From contig CAIMUZ010000089.1 in NCBI GenBank assembly GCA_903844775.1, positions 1 to 46,455 of the forward strand: a stretch of 46,455 nucleotides of DNA. The letters are read 5' to 3'. This DNA comes from an uncultured Burkholderiales bacterium (GTDB lineage Bacteria; Pseudomonadota; Gammaproteobacteria; Burkholderiales; Burkholderiaceae_C). Below, one piece after another: positions 8,288 through 16,483 of this stretch. A program made the translations under genes and the position numbers. Under the pieces are notes generated by a model. It searched no databases and was not told where the DNA came from. It worked only from the letters and a program-made list of their open reading frames with translations. Numbering within the stretch: the stretch's first letter is position 1; the number at the start of each line of letters is the position of its first letter.

Positions 8288-11200
8288 ATGTTCCATCGCT
8301 CGATCCGAATGTTTCAATTTTCTTCTTTGTCTAAATTGATGGCCACTGTGCTGCGCATCAGTGCTTGGGCATTTTTGGTCATTGGCCTGGTCTTGGGCAT
8401 GGCATGGGCGGCATTGCATTTTTGGATTGTGCCGCGAATTGAAGATTTCAGGCCTAAATTAGAAAGCTTGGCCAGCCAAACCATCGGGGTTCCCGTTCAA
8501 ATGGGCAAATTGGTAGCGGTTTCTTCTGGCTGGGTGCCCACTTTTGAAATTCATGATCTGACATTGCTGGACCCAGAAGGTCGTCGAGCATTAACTTTAC
8601 CCAAAGTCGTTTTTGCCATCAGCGCGCGATCGGTCTTGGATTTGGGTGTCGAGCAGCTGGTCATTGATTCGCCTACGCTGGACATTCGTCGAACAGCGGA
8701 CGGGGAATTGCTTATTGCAGGCTTGGCCGTCAAGAATAACGACAAACGTGACTCAGCCGCAATGGATTGGGTTTTCTCTCAAAAGGAAATCGTCATTCAA
8801 CACGGCACCGTGATTTGGACGGATGACTTCAAGGCGTCACAAAAGGAAACGCCTTCATTGACTTTAAGCGATGTTTCTTGGGTGTTACGCAACTCCGCTC
8901 GGCATCATCAATGGCGGCTAGATGCCACGCCGCCTGCAGGGTGGGGCGACCGGTTTGTTCTCATGGGTGACCTTCGCCGCAACTTACTTTCTACACACCC
9001 CGGTCGATTTAAAGATTGGAGCGGTCAGGTTCACGCTCAATTTCCGGATGTCGAGCTTGCGCAGCTGAGTCCACACTTGCCGTGGAAAGTCAGTGCAGCG
9101 CAAGGCAAGGGCGCGTTGCGCATTTGGGTTGACTTGAGCAACGGCATCTTCAAGCAAACCACAGCCGATCTTTTTTTAGAAAATGCCAAAGCGCAGCTTG
9201 GCGCTGAGTTGCAAGCCCTGTCATTTAAAAACATTGCCGGGCGTGTCTCATTCAAACCGCTGCCCAATGGTTTTGATTTTTCGACTGAAGGCCTGCGTTT
9301 TGATACCACCGACGGCCTTCACTGGCCTGGCGGTAATGTCAAGGTCTCTTTGACAGAAGCCGGGAACGGGCAGGGAACCAAGGGCATTTTTCTCGGTGAC
9401 AAGTTAGATCTCTTCGCCGTTCGCAACATCGCGCTGCAGCTGCCTCTGCCCTACAAAGTACGCCAAACTTTGCTCGAACACCCGGTCAATGGTTTGGTCC
9501 ATACCCTGAACGTCGAATGGCTTGAGTCTTCAACGGCAGACGGCAACGCCATTCAAATCAAAGTGGCCAACGGTCGCTTCGACAACTTTAGTTTTGAAGG
9601 TGGGAAAGCGGGTACGGATTCTGAAAATTTACCCGGCATTGAAAATGCAAACATTAGCTTTGATATGGGCCCAGATGGCGGACAGCTCAAAGCTAACATT
9701 GAAAAAGGTGCGATCAACATCCATCGCATTTTTGAAGAGCCCCGCATCCCTTTGAACAAAATGCAGGCCTCCGTCAAATGGCTCAGCACAAAAGGAAAAC
9801 TCACGATTCCAGAATGGCAGCTTAGTTTGAGCAATGCCGACCTTGCAGGGGAGTGGCATGGCAGCTGGCGCCCTAGCGAGCTTCCAAACAGTTTGGGCGT
9901 CATCGATTTGCAGGGCAATATCGCAAGAGGCGATGCCACGCGCGTGCATCGATATTTACCAACAGCCCTTTCCCAAGATGTTCGTTATTACGTTCGCGAC
10001 TCCCTTTTGAATGGAAGCCTTCAAAACATTGCGGTCAAAATGAAAGGGGATCTTCTCAACTTGCCATTTGCCAATCCCAAGGATGGCGAATTGAAACTCG
10101 CTGGAAAAATCAAGGACGTTCAATACGCCTACGTACCCCCTGCCGCATTGGGCAACCCCAATCGAAACACCCGTTCGGATAACGTTTGGCCTGTCATGAA
10201 CAATGTGAATGGCGACCTTGTTTTTGATCGCCTTGCTTTGAAATTAAATGGCGCGTCTGGCAAATGGGGCGCCATACCGTTTACTCAAATCAAGGCCGAA
10301 ATTCCAAGGCTGGGCAGCAATGCTGTGGTCAATGTCGAAGGTGAGACAAAAGCCACCGCCAAGCAAATGCTGAACGACCTTCGTCAGTCGCCCGTCAACA
10401 ACATGATCGGCGGCGTGCTTTCTCAAGCAACTGGCACTGGCGCGCTTAGCACTCGCCTCAAATTAAGCCTGCCCTTGAAATCTCTTGAAAAAACGACCGT
10501 TCAAGGTACTGTTACTTTTTCGGGAAATGACATTCGCATCTTGCCATCCGTGCCCACATTTGAAAAAACACAAGGTGGCATTAACTTCACAGAAGGCGGC
10601 TTCACATTGGTGAACGTTAACGCCCAGTTTTTAGGGGGCCCCATCAAGTTGGATGGCGGTACACGCAAGCTCCCCGCAAAAAGCACAGAGGCCAATCCGC
10701 TGATACGAATGCAAGGCCAAGTGACCGCTGGCGGCTTGCGGCAAGCCCTTGAAATACCCGCTCTGAATTTACTCGCGCCGCACGTCTCAGGCGCAACAAC
10801 CTACACAGCAAGTCTTGGCATCAAGGGTGGCCAAAGTGAATTGAGCGTTCAATCGCAGCTGCAAGGGTTGGCTCTGAATTTGCCTGCGCCCTTGAACAAA
10901 CGGGCGGAAGAGATCGTGCCCGTCAAGTTTGAAAATGTCGTTCAAAGTCTCAGTGCCGCATCAACCAACAAAGCGCAGCGCGACTTGTTGCAATTCACCT
11001 GGGGCCGCACGTTTTCTGCAAGCTACAACCGCGATGTCAGCGGCAATGAACCACGCATTTTGAATGGCCGATGGACCGTCGGTGAAGCGGCGGGGGCCAC
11101 CAATAACTCTGAATCGGGCGTTGTGGCCAATGTCAATTTGCCAACTTTTTCATTGGACGATTGGCTTCTGATCTTTGTACCGCCTAAGTCGAGCCCGCAT

Positions 11201-12355
11201 TACAGCGTTGCACAAAATACCACCCTTGGCGCCGTTGCTCATGCCTATTTGCCAACTCGCATGAACTTTAAAAGCAACGAGTTGTTGGTTCAAGGTCGCA
11301 GCCTCAACAACGTCATGATCAACGGTTCACGGGACGGTTATGTATGGCGCACCCAACTAGATACCAAAGAACTGAGCGGCTATTTGGAATACAGACAACC
11401 CAACAACCAAAATACCGCAAGAATTTATGCGCGATTGGCTCGCTTGAGCCTGCCCCCCTCTGCAGATCAAGCTGTTGAGTCTTTGCTTGAAGACTCGCCA
11501 GTTTCTATTCCCGCCCTGGACATTGTGATAGAAGAGTTAGAGCTTCGCGGCAAAAAAATGGGTCGCGTTGAAGTTGAGGCCGTCAATGTCGACAGCGGCC
11601 CTGCGCGGGTCAATTCTGGGCGTGAGTGGCGACTCAATAAACTCAATATTACCGTGCCGGAAGGAAGCTTCAAGGCCAACGGCAAATGGCTGACCTCCCG
11701 CGAAGGGACTCAACAAACCAGCACTGAAATGGTTTTTAAACTCGATGTCTTTGATGCAGGAGAATTATTAAATCGTCTTGGCACCAAAGACGCCCTCAAG
11801 GGCGGCGGCGGAAAACTGGAAGGCCAAGTGAGCTGGCAGGGTTCGCCCCTGACCTTGCATTACCCCAGCCTCAGCGGTCGTTTCAACGTCAACATTGGAC
11901 GGGGTCAGTTTTTACAAGCAGAGCCTGGCGTTGCAAAGCTGCTGGGCGTTTTAAGCTTGCAAGCTTTACCACGACGCTTGTTGCTAGATTTTCGCGATGT
12001 CTTCAGTACTGGTTTTGCTTTTGACAGCATCCGCGGCGATGTCACTATTCAACAAGGCATCGCAGCCACACAAAACTTGCAAATGAAGGGCGTCAATGCT
12101 GTCATTCAAATGGAGGGGCGTTCTGACATCGCGCGTGAAACTCAAAATTTGCGCGTGTTAATTCTTCCCGAGGTCGATGCGGTAAGCGCTTCGATTCTTG
12201 CTGGATTGGCCTTGAACCCCGCCATTGGGCTCAGTGCATTTCTGGCGCAATTGATTTTAAAACAGCCCCTTAGCCGCGCTAACTCTCAAGAGTTTACGAT
12301 CGATGGCACTTGGACCGACCCCAAGGTGACCAAGCTTGCAAGTGTTGCCCCCTAA
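8288..12355 (+). CDS. yhdP: YhdP-family AsmA-like envelope protein
   Basis: This very long protein (1355 aa from the first ATG) has a single N-terminal membrane anchor at about residues 22-48. It is followed by a long beta-rich region with many alternating hydrophobic repeats and the C-terminal AsmA-like domain typical of YhdP. YhdP and its relatives are bridge-like proteins that help move phospholipids from the inner to the outer membrane. Length is close to the usual 1250-1400 aa. No good ribosome-binding site precedes the ATG at 8288; internal ATGs at 8315 and 8339 in the same frame are possible starts. Its stop is followed after about 20 bp by the sensor kinase gene, so the three genes to 15110 may be co-transcribed. 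Confidence 0.92.
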   Translation: MFHRSIRMFQFSSLSKLMATVLRISAWAFLVIGLVLGMAWAALHFWIVPRIEDFRPKLESLASQTIGVPVQMGKLVAVSSGWVPTFEIHDLTLLDPEGRRALTLPKVVFAISARSVLDLGVEQLVIDSPTLDIRRTADGELLIAGLAVKNNDKRDSAAMDWVFSQKEIVIQHGTVIWTDDFKASQKETPSLTLSDVSWVLRNSARHHQWRLDATPPAGWGDRFVLMGDLRRNLLSTHPGRFKDWSGQVHAQFPDVELAQLSPHLPWKVSAAQGKGALRIWVDLSNGIFKQTTADLFLENAKAQLGAELQALSFKNIAGRVSFKPLPNGFDFSTEGLRFDTTDGLHWPGGNVKVSLTEAGNGQGTKGIFLGDKLDLFAVRNIALQLPLPYKVRQTLLEHPVNGLVHTLNVEWLESSTADGNAIQIKVANGRFDNFSFEGGKAGTDSENLPGIENANISFDMGPDGGQLKANIEKGAINIHRIFEEPRIPLNKMQASVKWLSTKGKLTIPEWQLSLSNADLAGEWHGSWRPSELPNSLGVIDLQGNIARGDATRVHRYLPTALSQDVRYYVRDSLLNGSLQNIAVKMKGDLLNLPFANPKDGELKLAGKIKDVQYAYVPPAALGNPNRNTRSDNVWPVMNNVNGDLVFDRLALKLNGASGKWGAIPFTQIKAEIPRLGSNAVVNVEGETKATAKQMLNDLRQSPVNNMIGGVLSQATGTGALSTRLKLSLPLKSLEKTTVQGTVTFSGNDIRILPSVPTFEKTQGGINFTEGGFTLVNVNAQFLGGPIKLDGGTRKLPAKSTEANPLIRMQGQVTAGGLRQALEIPALNLLAPHVSGATTYTASLGIKGGQSELSVQSQLQGLALNLPAPLNKRAEEIVPVKFENVVQSLSAASTNKAQRDLLQFTWGRTFSASYNRDVSGNEPRILNGRWTVGEAAGATNNSESGVVANVNLPTFSLDDWLLIFVPPKSSPHYSVAQNTTLGAVAHAYLPTRMNFKSNELLVQGRSLNNVMINGSRDGYVWRTQLDTKELSGYLEYRQPNNQNTARIYARLARLSLPPSADQAVESLLEDSPVSIPALDIVIEELELRGKKMGRVEVEAVNVDSGPARVNSGREWRLNKLNITVPEGSFKANGKWLTSREGTQQTSTEMVFKLDVFDAGELLNRLGTKDALKGGGGKLEGQVSWQGSPLTLHYPSLSGRFNVNIGRGQFLQAEPGVAKLLGVLSLQALPRRLLLDFRDVFSTGFAFDSIRGDVTIQQGIAATQNLQMKGVNAVIQMEGRSDIARETQNLRVLILPEVDAVSASILAGLALNPAIGLSAFLAQLILKQPLSRANSQEFTIDGTWTDPKVTKLASVAP

Positions 12356-12376
12356 GTTGTCAAGCCTTTGATTCGA

Positions 12377-14446
12377 ATGCTCCACGTTGGCACCACTTTG
12401 CAACCGCTCCTAAAGCCCATATGGCTTTTTTTTACAACGGCTGCACGCTCCTTTACAGACCGTCGCGTCTCTTTGTGGTTTGCATTGGTCGGCCTTGTGG
12501 GCGCCGTATTGGTCACTTTGGTTTGGTTGGCCGGCCGATATGAGGCCAGCCAATACCAAGCAGAGCTAGACCGCGACACCAGCGATGCCGCCAGCGATAT
12601 TCGCAGAAGCTTCAGCCGTCACGCCCTCAGTTTACAAAGCCTGAACGCCAAATCATTGAGTCAAAAAAACTGGCTCAGCGACGTTGAGGTTTTATTGAGT
12701 CAAAACCGAGAATGGTTACGTGTCGAAAAACGCGACCTTCAAGGCTTGGTCAGCGTGTTTGTCAATGCGCCCTACCGCACGCCTCTTTTTGAAACAAACG
12801 TGCGCCTCAATGAGCAAGCTGAGATCGTTCAGACCTGTCAACGCGCCAAGCGATTAAACGGCCCCGCTTATTCACGAACTTACTTTGTTCCACAGTCAAG
12901 CGGTATTGGTTTTGAGGTGATGGAAATGTGTTTGCCCATCATTGAACACAGTATCACGGTTGGCTACTCTGTTTTAACCTACAGTTTGCAAGAAATTCTG
13001 TTCGCCCAACTTGGTGAAACATACGGTCGACGAAATGAAATTTCTTTTGTAGAACCGGATGGCACTCGGCTGGCTGTTCACGGCACACTGCCTCGCAGTA
13101 AGCGACTTTTTACCGCCACCCAATTGATGGACCTGCCTGGCAACACCTTGATGCTGCGCATGGATGGTCGAAGAGCGGGGCCCGACCTTTTCCCAAATGT
13201 TTTACCTGCGCTTGTCACCGCCATGTCGATTGCGTTGGTCTCTGTGCTGGTGTTGTTGGTCAAAGATTCTCGAAGGCGCCTCAAAGCGGAACAAGACTTA
13301 GCAGACGCGCTGGCATTTAGAAAAGCCATGGAGGACTCTCTGGTGACAGGTCTCCGTGCTCGTGATCTCCAAGGACGAATCACTTATGTCAATCCTGCTT
13401 TTTGTCAGATGCTTGGTTTCAAAGCGGAAGAACTCTTAGGCGCTTCTGCGCCAATGCCCTACTGGCCTTCAGAAATGGCCGAGGAATATCAGCAACGACA
13501 GGCCGTTCGACTCGCTGGCAATGCGTTGTCGCGTGAAGGCTTTGAGTCAGTGTTTGTCAGGCAAGATGGCTCTCGTTTTCCCGTTCTTATTTTTGAAGCC
13601 CCTTTGATCAATGTCCTGGGAAAACAAACGGGATGGATGAGCGCATTTTTGGACATCAGCGAACAACGTCGCGTTGAAGAGCTGTCTCGCGCAAGTCAAG
13701 AAAGACTTCAAGCCACCGCGCGTTTGGCCACCGTCGGTGAAATGGCCTCCCTGCTTAGTCACGAGCTAAACCAACCATTGGCGGCCATCTCAAGCTATGC
13801 AACAGGCTCTTTAAACCTCCTCCATGCGCAGCAGCGGCCGGGTCATTTGACGGATCAACATGACTTGCGCGACCTTCAAATGGCGCTTGAAAAAATTGCC
13901 GCCCAAGCGGGGCGGGCGGGCAAAGTCATTAACAGCGTTCACGATTTTGTAAGGCGCAGGGATCAAGATCGAGAAGCCGTCAGCCCACAAGCCTTGATTG
14001 ATGCAGTTTTACCCCTGGTTCAGCTGCAGGCACGGAAGTTGAGCGTCCGATTAGAGATTAAGCTTGAAGAGCGATTGGCGCCCATTCTTTGCGATCGAAC
14101 CATGGTTGAGCAGGTGATCCTGAATTTAGCGCGCAACGGTATGCAAGCGATGGATCACCCAGCATGTCATCAGAGAACCCTCACATTACAGATTAAAAAA
14201 GCCGCTTCCAACTTAGCGCATGGCTGGATTGAGTTTGCCGTCATCGACTTGGGTGTTGGGATCGCCGCGGATGTTGCCAAGAATCTGTTTACGCCATTTT
14301 TCACCACCAAAACCGAAGGGATGGGCTTGGGCTTGAGTCTCTGCAGGACCGTCGTTGAACAACATGGGGGGCATCTGGAGTTTGAACCGTTCCAGCCATG
14401 TGGTACCTTGTTTCGGTTTACGCTTCCCGCAGCATCAACTGTTTAA
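12377..14446 (+). CDS. Membrane-bound PAS sensor histidine kinase (DctS/FixL-like)
   Basis: Starting at the ATG at 12377 this is a 689-aa kinase; a TTG at 12368 would add three residues. A first membrane helix (about residues 32-53) and a second near 277-297 enclose a periplasmic sensor region of some 220 residues. A cytoplasmic PAS domain follows (about 320-430, with T-Y-V-N-P-A-F-C and G-W-M-S-A-F-L-D-I-S). The phospho-acceptor His462 lies in S-H-E-L-N-Q-P-L-A-A-I-S, and the ATP-binding boxes include D-L-G-V-G-I and G-M-G-L-G-L-S-L-C. Domain order and partner match the DctS/DctR systems that sense C4-dicarboxylates, but no dicarboxylate transporter is nearby, so the signal is unknown. The partner regulator starts 19 bp downstream. 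Confidence 0.9.
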   Translation: MLHVGTTLQPLLKPIWLFFTTAARSFTDRRVSLWFALVGLVGAVLVTLVWLAGRYEASQYQAELDRDTSDAASDIRRSFSRHALSLQSLNAKSLSQKNWLSDVEVLLSQNREWLRVEKRDLQGLVSVFVNAPYRTPLFETNVRLNEQAEIVQTCQRAKRLNGPAYSRTYFVPQSSGIGFEVMEMCLPIIEHSITVGYSVLTYSLQEILFAQLGETYGRRNEISFVEPDGTRLAVHGTLPRSKRLFTATQLMDLPGNTLMLRMDGRRAGPDLFPNVLPALVTAMSIALVSVLVLLVKDSRRRLKAEQDLADALAFRKAMEDSLVTGLRARDLQGRITYVNPAFCQMLGFKAEELLGASAPMPYWPSEMAEEYQQRQAVRLAGNALSREGFESVFVRQDGSRFPVLIFEAPLINVLGKQTGWMSAFLDISEQRRVEELSRASQERLQATARLATVGEMASLLSHELNQPLAAISSYATGSLNLLHAQQRPGHLTDQHDLRDLQMALEKIAAQAGRAGKVINSVHDFVRRRDQDREAVSPQALIDAVLPLVQLQARKLSVRLEIKLEERLAPILCDRTMVEQVILNLARNGMQAMDHPACHQRTLTLQIKKAASNLAHGWIEFAVIDLGVGIAADVAKNLFTPFFTTKTEGMGLGLSLCRTVVEQHGGHLEFEPFQPCGTLFRFTLPAASTV

Positions 14447-14465
14447 TTCCACCTGAAATTTCACC

Positions 14466-15110
14466 ATGCAACCCATGCTCAATGCTTGTGTCTACATCGT
14501 TGACGATGACGAAATCGTTCGCGATGCGATGGCCTGGTTGCTTCGCTCTCGGCATGTCACTTGCGAGTCCTATGCGAGCGCTGATGCCTTTGAGCGCATG
14601 TTGGACGAAAAGTTTTCTGGGCCAAACAGGCCCGCACCCCAACAGCCGGCATGCATTTTGTTAGACGTCCGAATGCCTGGACAAAGTGGTCTGTCTTTGT
14701 TTGAAACACTCATCGGCAATGGTTTGGCTCATCGTTGGCCAGTTATTTTTCTAACGGGTCATGCCGATGTTCCCACTGCCGTGGACAGCGTAAAGCGTGG
14801 CGCTTTTGATTTTTGCGAAAAGCCTTTTTCTGACAATGCATTGGTTGATCGAATAGAGCAGGCGCTGGCTTTGTCAAATGAAAGACTGATGTCGCATCTT
14901 CAAACCGCAAGTTTGGCCTCCAAACTTTCCGACTTGACGGAGCGTGAGCGGGACGTTATGCACCTGGTGGTTGCAGGCTTGCCCAATAAATTAATTGCCG
15001 ATAAGCTGAGCATCAGCGTTCGGACCGTTGAAGTTCACCGATCGCGCGTGTTCGAAAAAATGGCCGTTAAATCTGCCGTTGATTTGGCCAACTTATTGCG
15101 GGAGGTATGA
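14466..15110 (+). CDS. FixJ/DctR-family response regulator
   Basis: This 214-aa response regulator has an N-terminal receiver domain (acidic Asp13-15, phospho-acceptor Asp67 in L-L-D-V-R-M-P-G, the L-T-G-H-A-D switch, and K-P-F). A short linker leads to a LuxR-type helix-turn-helix with L-T-E-R-E-R-D-V near residue 158 and S-V-R-T-V-E-V-H-R-S. This is the FixJ/DctR layout: phosphorylation by the adjacent kinase should release the DNA-binding domain to activate target promoters. It begins 19 bp after the kinase stop and is certainly its partner. The target genes are not evident. It converges on the 49-aa gene ending at 15133. Confidence 0.92.
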   Translation: MQPMLNACVYIVDDDEIVRDAMAWLLRSRHVTCESYASADAFERMLDEKFSGPNRPAPQQPACILLDVRMPGQSGLSLFETLIGNGLAHRWPVIFLTGHADVPTAVDSVKRGAFDFCEKPFSDNALVDRIEQALALSNERLMSHLQTASLASKLSDLTERERDVMHLVVAGLPNKLIADKLSISVRTVEVHRSRVFEKMAVKSAVDLANLLREV

Positions 15111-15132
15111 CGCCAGATGCGAGTATCTTTGT

Positions 15133-15282
15133 TCATTCTGTGTCCGACTTTTTTTCTTGGGCAACCTCATTTTGACGGTCAGACTTTAGCTCGCCTTTTT
15201 CGCGACCTGAAAACATGGTCCACCAAACAATCAGCAACAACAACAACAATGCGAGCAAAGCTTCTAACAAGATCAATCCCAT
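15133..15282 (-). CDS. Small single-pass membrane protein (49 aa)
   Basis: A 49-codon gene starts at the ATG at 15282-15280 and is preceded on the minus strand by a perfect AAGGAG seven bases upstream, the clearest ribosome-binding site in this neighbourhood. The product has a leucine-rich membrane helix at about residues 3-24 (M-G-L-I-L-L-E-A-L-L then a run of leucines to I-V-W-W-T-M-F-S-G). A charged tail follows, ending K-K-S-D-T-E. I do not recognise a function. The sharp Shine-Dalgarno, clean helix and polar tail argue that it is real. Its start codon overlaps that of mltA on the opposite strand within the four bases CATG. A longer in-frame extension to 15555 would run antisense through mltA and is not supported. 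Confidence 0.65.
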   Translation of the reverse strand: MGLILLEALLALLLLLLIVWWTMFSGREKGELKSDRQNEVAQEKKSDTE

Positions 15283-16435
15283 GAAAAAACTCCTTGGTTC
15301 ATTGATTGTAGGTAGCTTCCTCATTTTGTCTTCAGGGCTCCTGATCTCTTGTAGCTCGCCGCCCAAAGCACCTCCCCCTGTCAGCACACAACCCGCGCCG
15401 TTCACCGTACCCGTCCGCCCCGATTTGGCCCCCTCGCTGCAACAAGCGAAAAGCCGCTGGGTTTTGGCGTCGTGGGCCGATTTGCCGGGCTTTAACGAGG
15501 ACAAGCTGGGCGAGGCCTGGGCCGCCTGGCTAGAAAGTTGTTCAAGAAGCAACACCAGTCACCAGAGTTTGTGCCCAGAGGTGAAACGCTTGGCAAATCA
15601 GTCGGCCGAAAACCAGCGCGAATGGCTTCTTCGAAACCTTCAGCCTTATCGGGTTGAAAGTCTAGGCGGCGGCCCTGGCCCCGCCAATGGCTTGCTCACC
15701 GCGTATTACGAGCCCGTCTTTGAGGGCTCCCGCGTGGCAAAACCTGGTTTTGAAGTGGCCCTCTACGGTCCTCCCGCCAACTTAAAAAGCCGGTCACCTT
15801 GGTATTCCAGAGAAGAGATTTCAAAGCTGCCAGCAGCACAAAATGCGCTGAAAGGGAAAGAAATTGCGTTCATTGCAGACCCCGTTGACGCCTTGATATT
15901 GCAAATCCAAGGCTCCGGGAGGCTGTGGATCACCCACAGCGATGGCCGGCGTCAACAAATTAGGCTGGCATTTGCGGGCACCAACGATCATCCTTATCAA
16001 AGCATTGGTCGGTGGTTGCTTGATCAAAACCTCACCAAAAACGCCACATGGCCGGGCATCAAAACTTGGTTGGCACAAAACCCCCGCCGAACTCAAGAGC
16101 TGCTGTCGAAGAACCCTCGTTTTGTGTTCTTCAAAGAGGAAGCACTTCATGGCATCGAAGCACAGCTGGGGCCCAAGGGCGCCCAGGGCGTTCCACTGAC
16201 GCCTGGGCGCTCTATCGCTGTCGACCCTGGCAGCATCCCCTATGGCACGCCGGTTTGGCTGTCTAGCAGCGGGCCACAAACCCAGCTCAACCGACTGGTT
16301 TTGGCACAAGACACCGGCAGCGCTATTTTGGGCGCTGTCCGGGCGGACTACTTTGTCGGCTCTGGCGACCTGGCGGGCGACTTGGCTGGCCGACTTAAAC
16401 AAGACTTGAAATTATGGGTTTTGCTTCCACGATAA
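15281..16435 (+). CDS. mltA: Membrane-bound lytic murein transglycosylase A, lipoprotein
   Basis: From the ATG at 15281 this is a 384-aa lipoprotein. A signal peptide M-K-K-L-L-G then a hydrophobic core ends in the lipobox L-L-I-S-C, so it is anchored in the outer membrane. A proline-rich linker follows, then the MltA domain (G-L-L-T-A-Y-Y-E-P-V-F-E-G-S) and the C-terminal 3D domain (A-Q-D-T-G-S-A-I, D-Y-F-V-G) holding the catalytic aspartate. It cleaves peptidoglycan glycan chains to 1,6-anhydro ends during wall growth and recycling. A longer frame starting at 15215 was rejected because it would bury the signal peptide. No strong Shine-Dalgarno is seen, and its upstream region lies inside the opposite 49-aa gene. 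Confidence 0.95.
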   Translation: MKKLLGSLIVGSFLILSSGLLISCSSPPKAPPPVSTQPAPFTVPVRPDLAPSLQQAKSRWVLASWADLPGFNEDKLGEAWAAWLESCSRSNTSHQSLCPEVKRLANQSAENQREWLLRNLQPYRVESLGGGPGPANGLLTAYYEPVFEGSRVAKPGFEVALYGPPANLKSRSPWYSREEISKLPAAQNALKGKEIAFIADPVDALILQIQGSGRLWITHSDGRRQQIRLAFAGTNDHPYQSIGRWLLDQNLTKNATWPGIKTWLAQNPRRTQELLSKNPRFVFFKEEALHGIEAQLGPKGAQGVPLTPGRSIAVDPGSIPYGTPVWLSSSGPQTQLNRLVLAQDTGSAILGAVRADYFVGSGDLAGDLAGRLKQDLKLWVLLPR

Positions 16436-16483
16436 GCCGACACGACCTACACTGCGACTCAATGCCCTTAAAGGTGAATCATC

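Noticed and set aside
15283-15555. Extension of the 49-aa minus-strand gene
   Set aside because: The extra part is antisense to mltA and lacks membrane or domain features; the strong ribosome-binding site points to the internal ATG at 15282.
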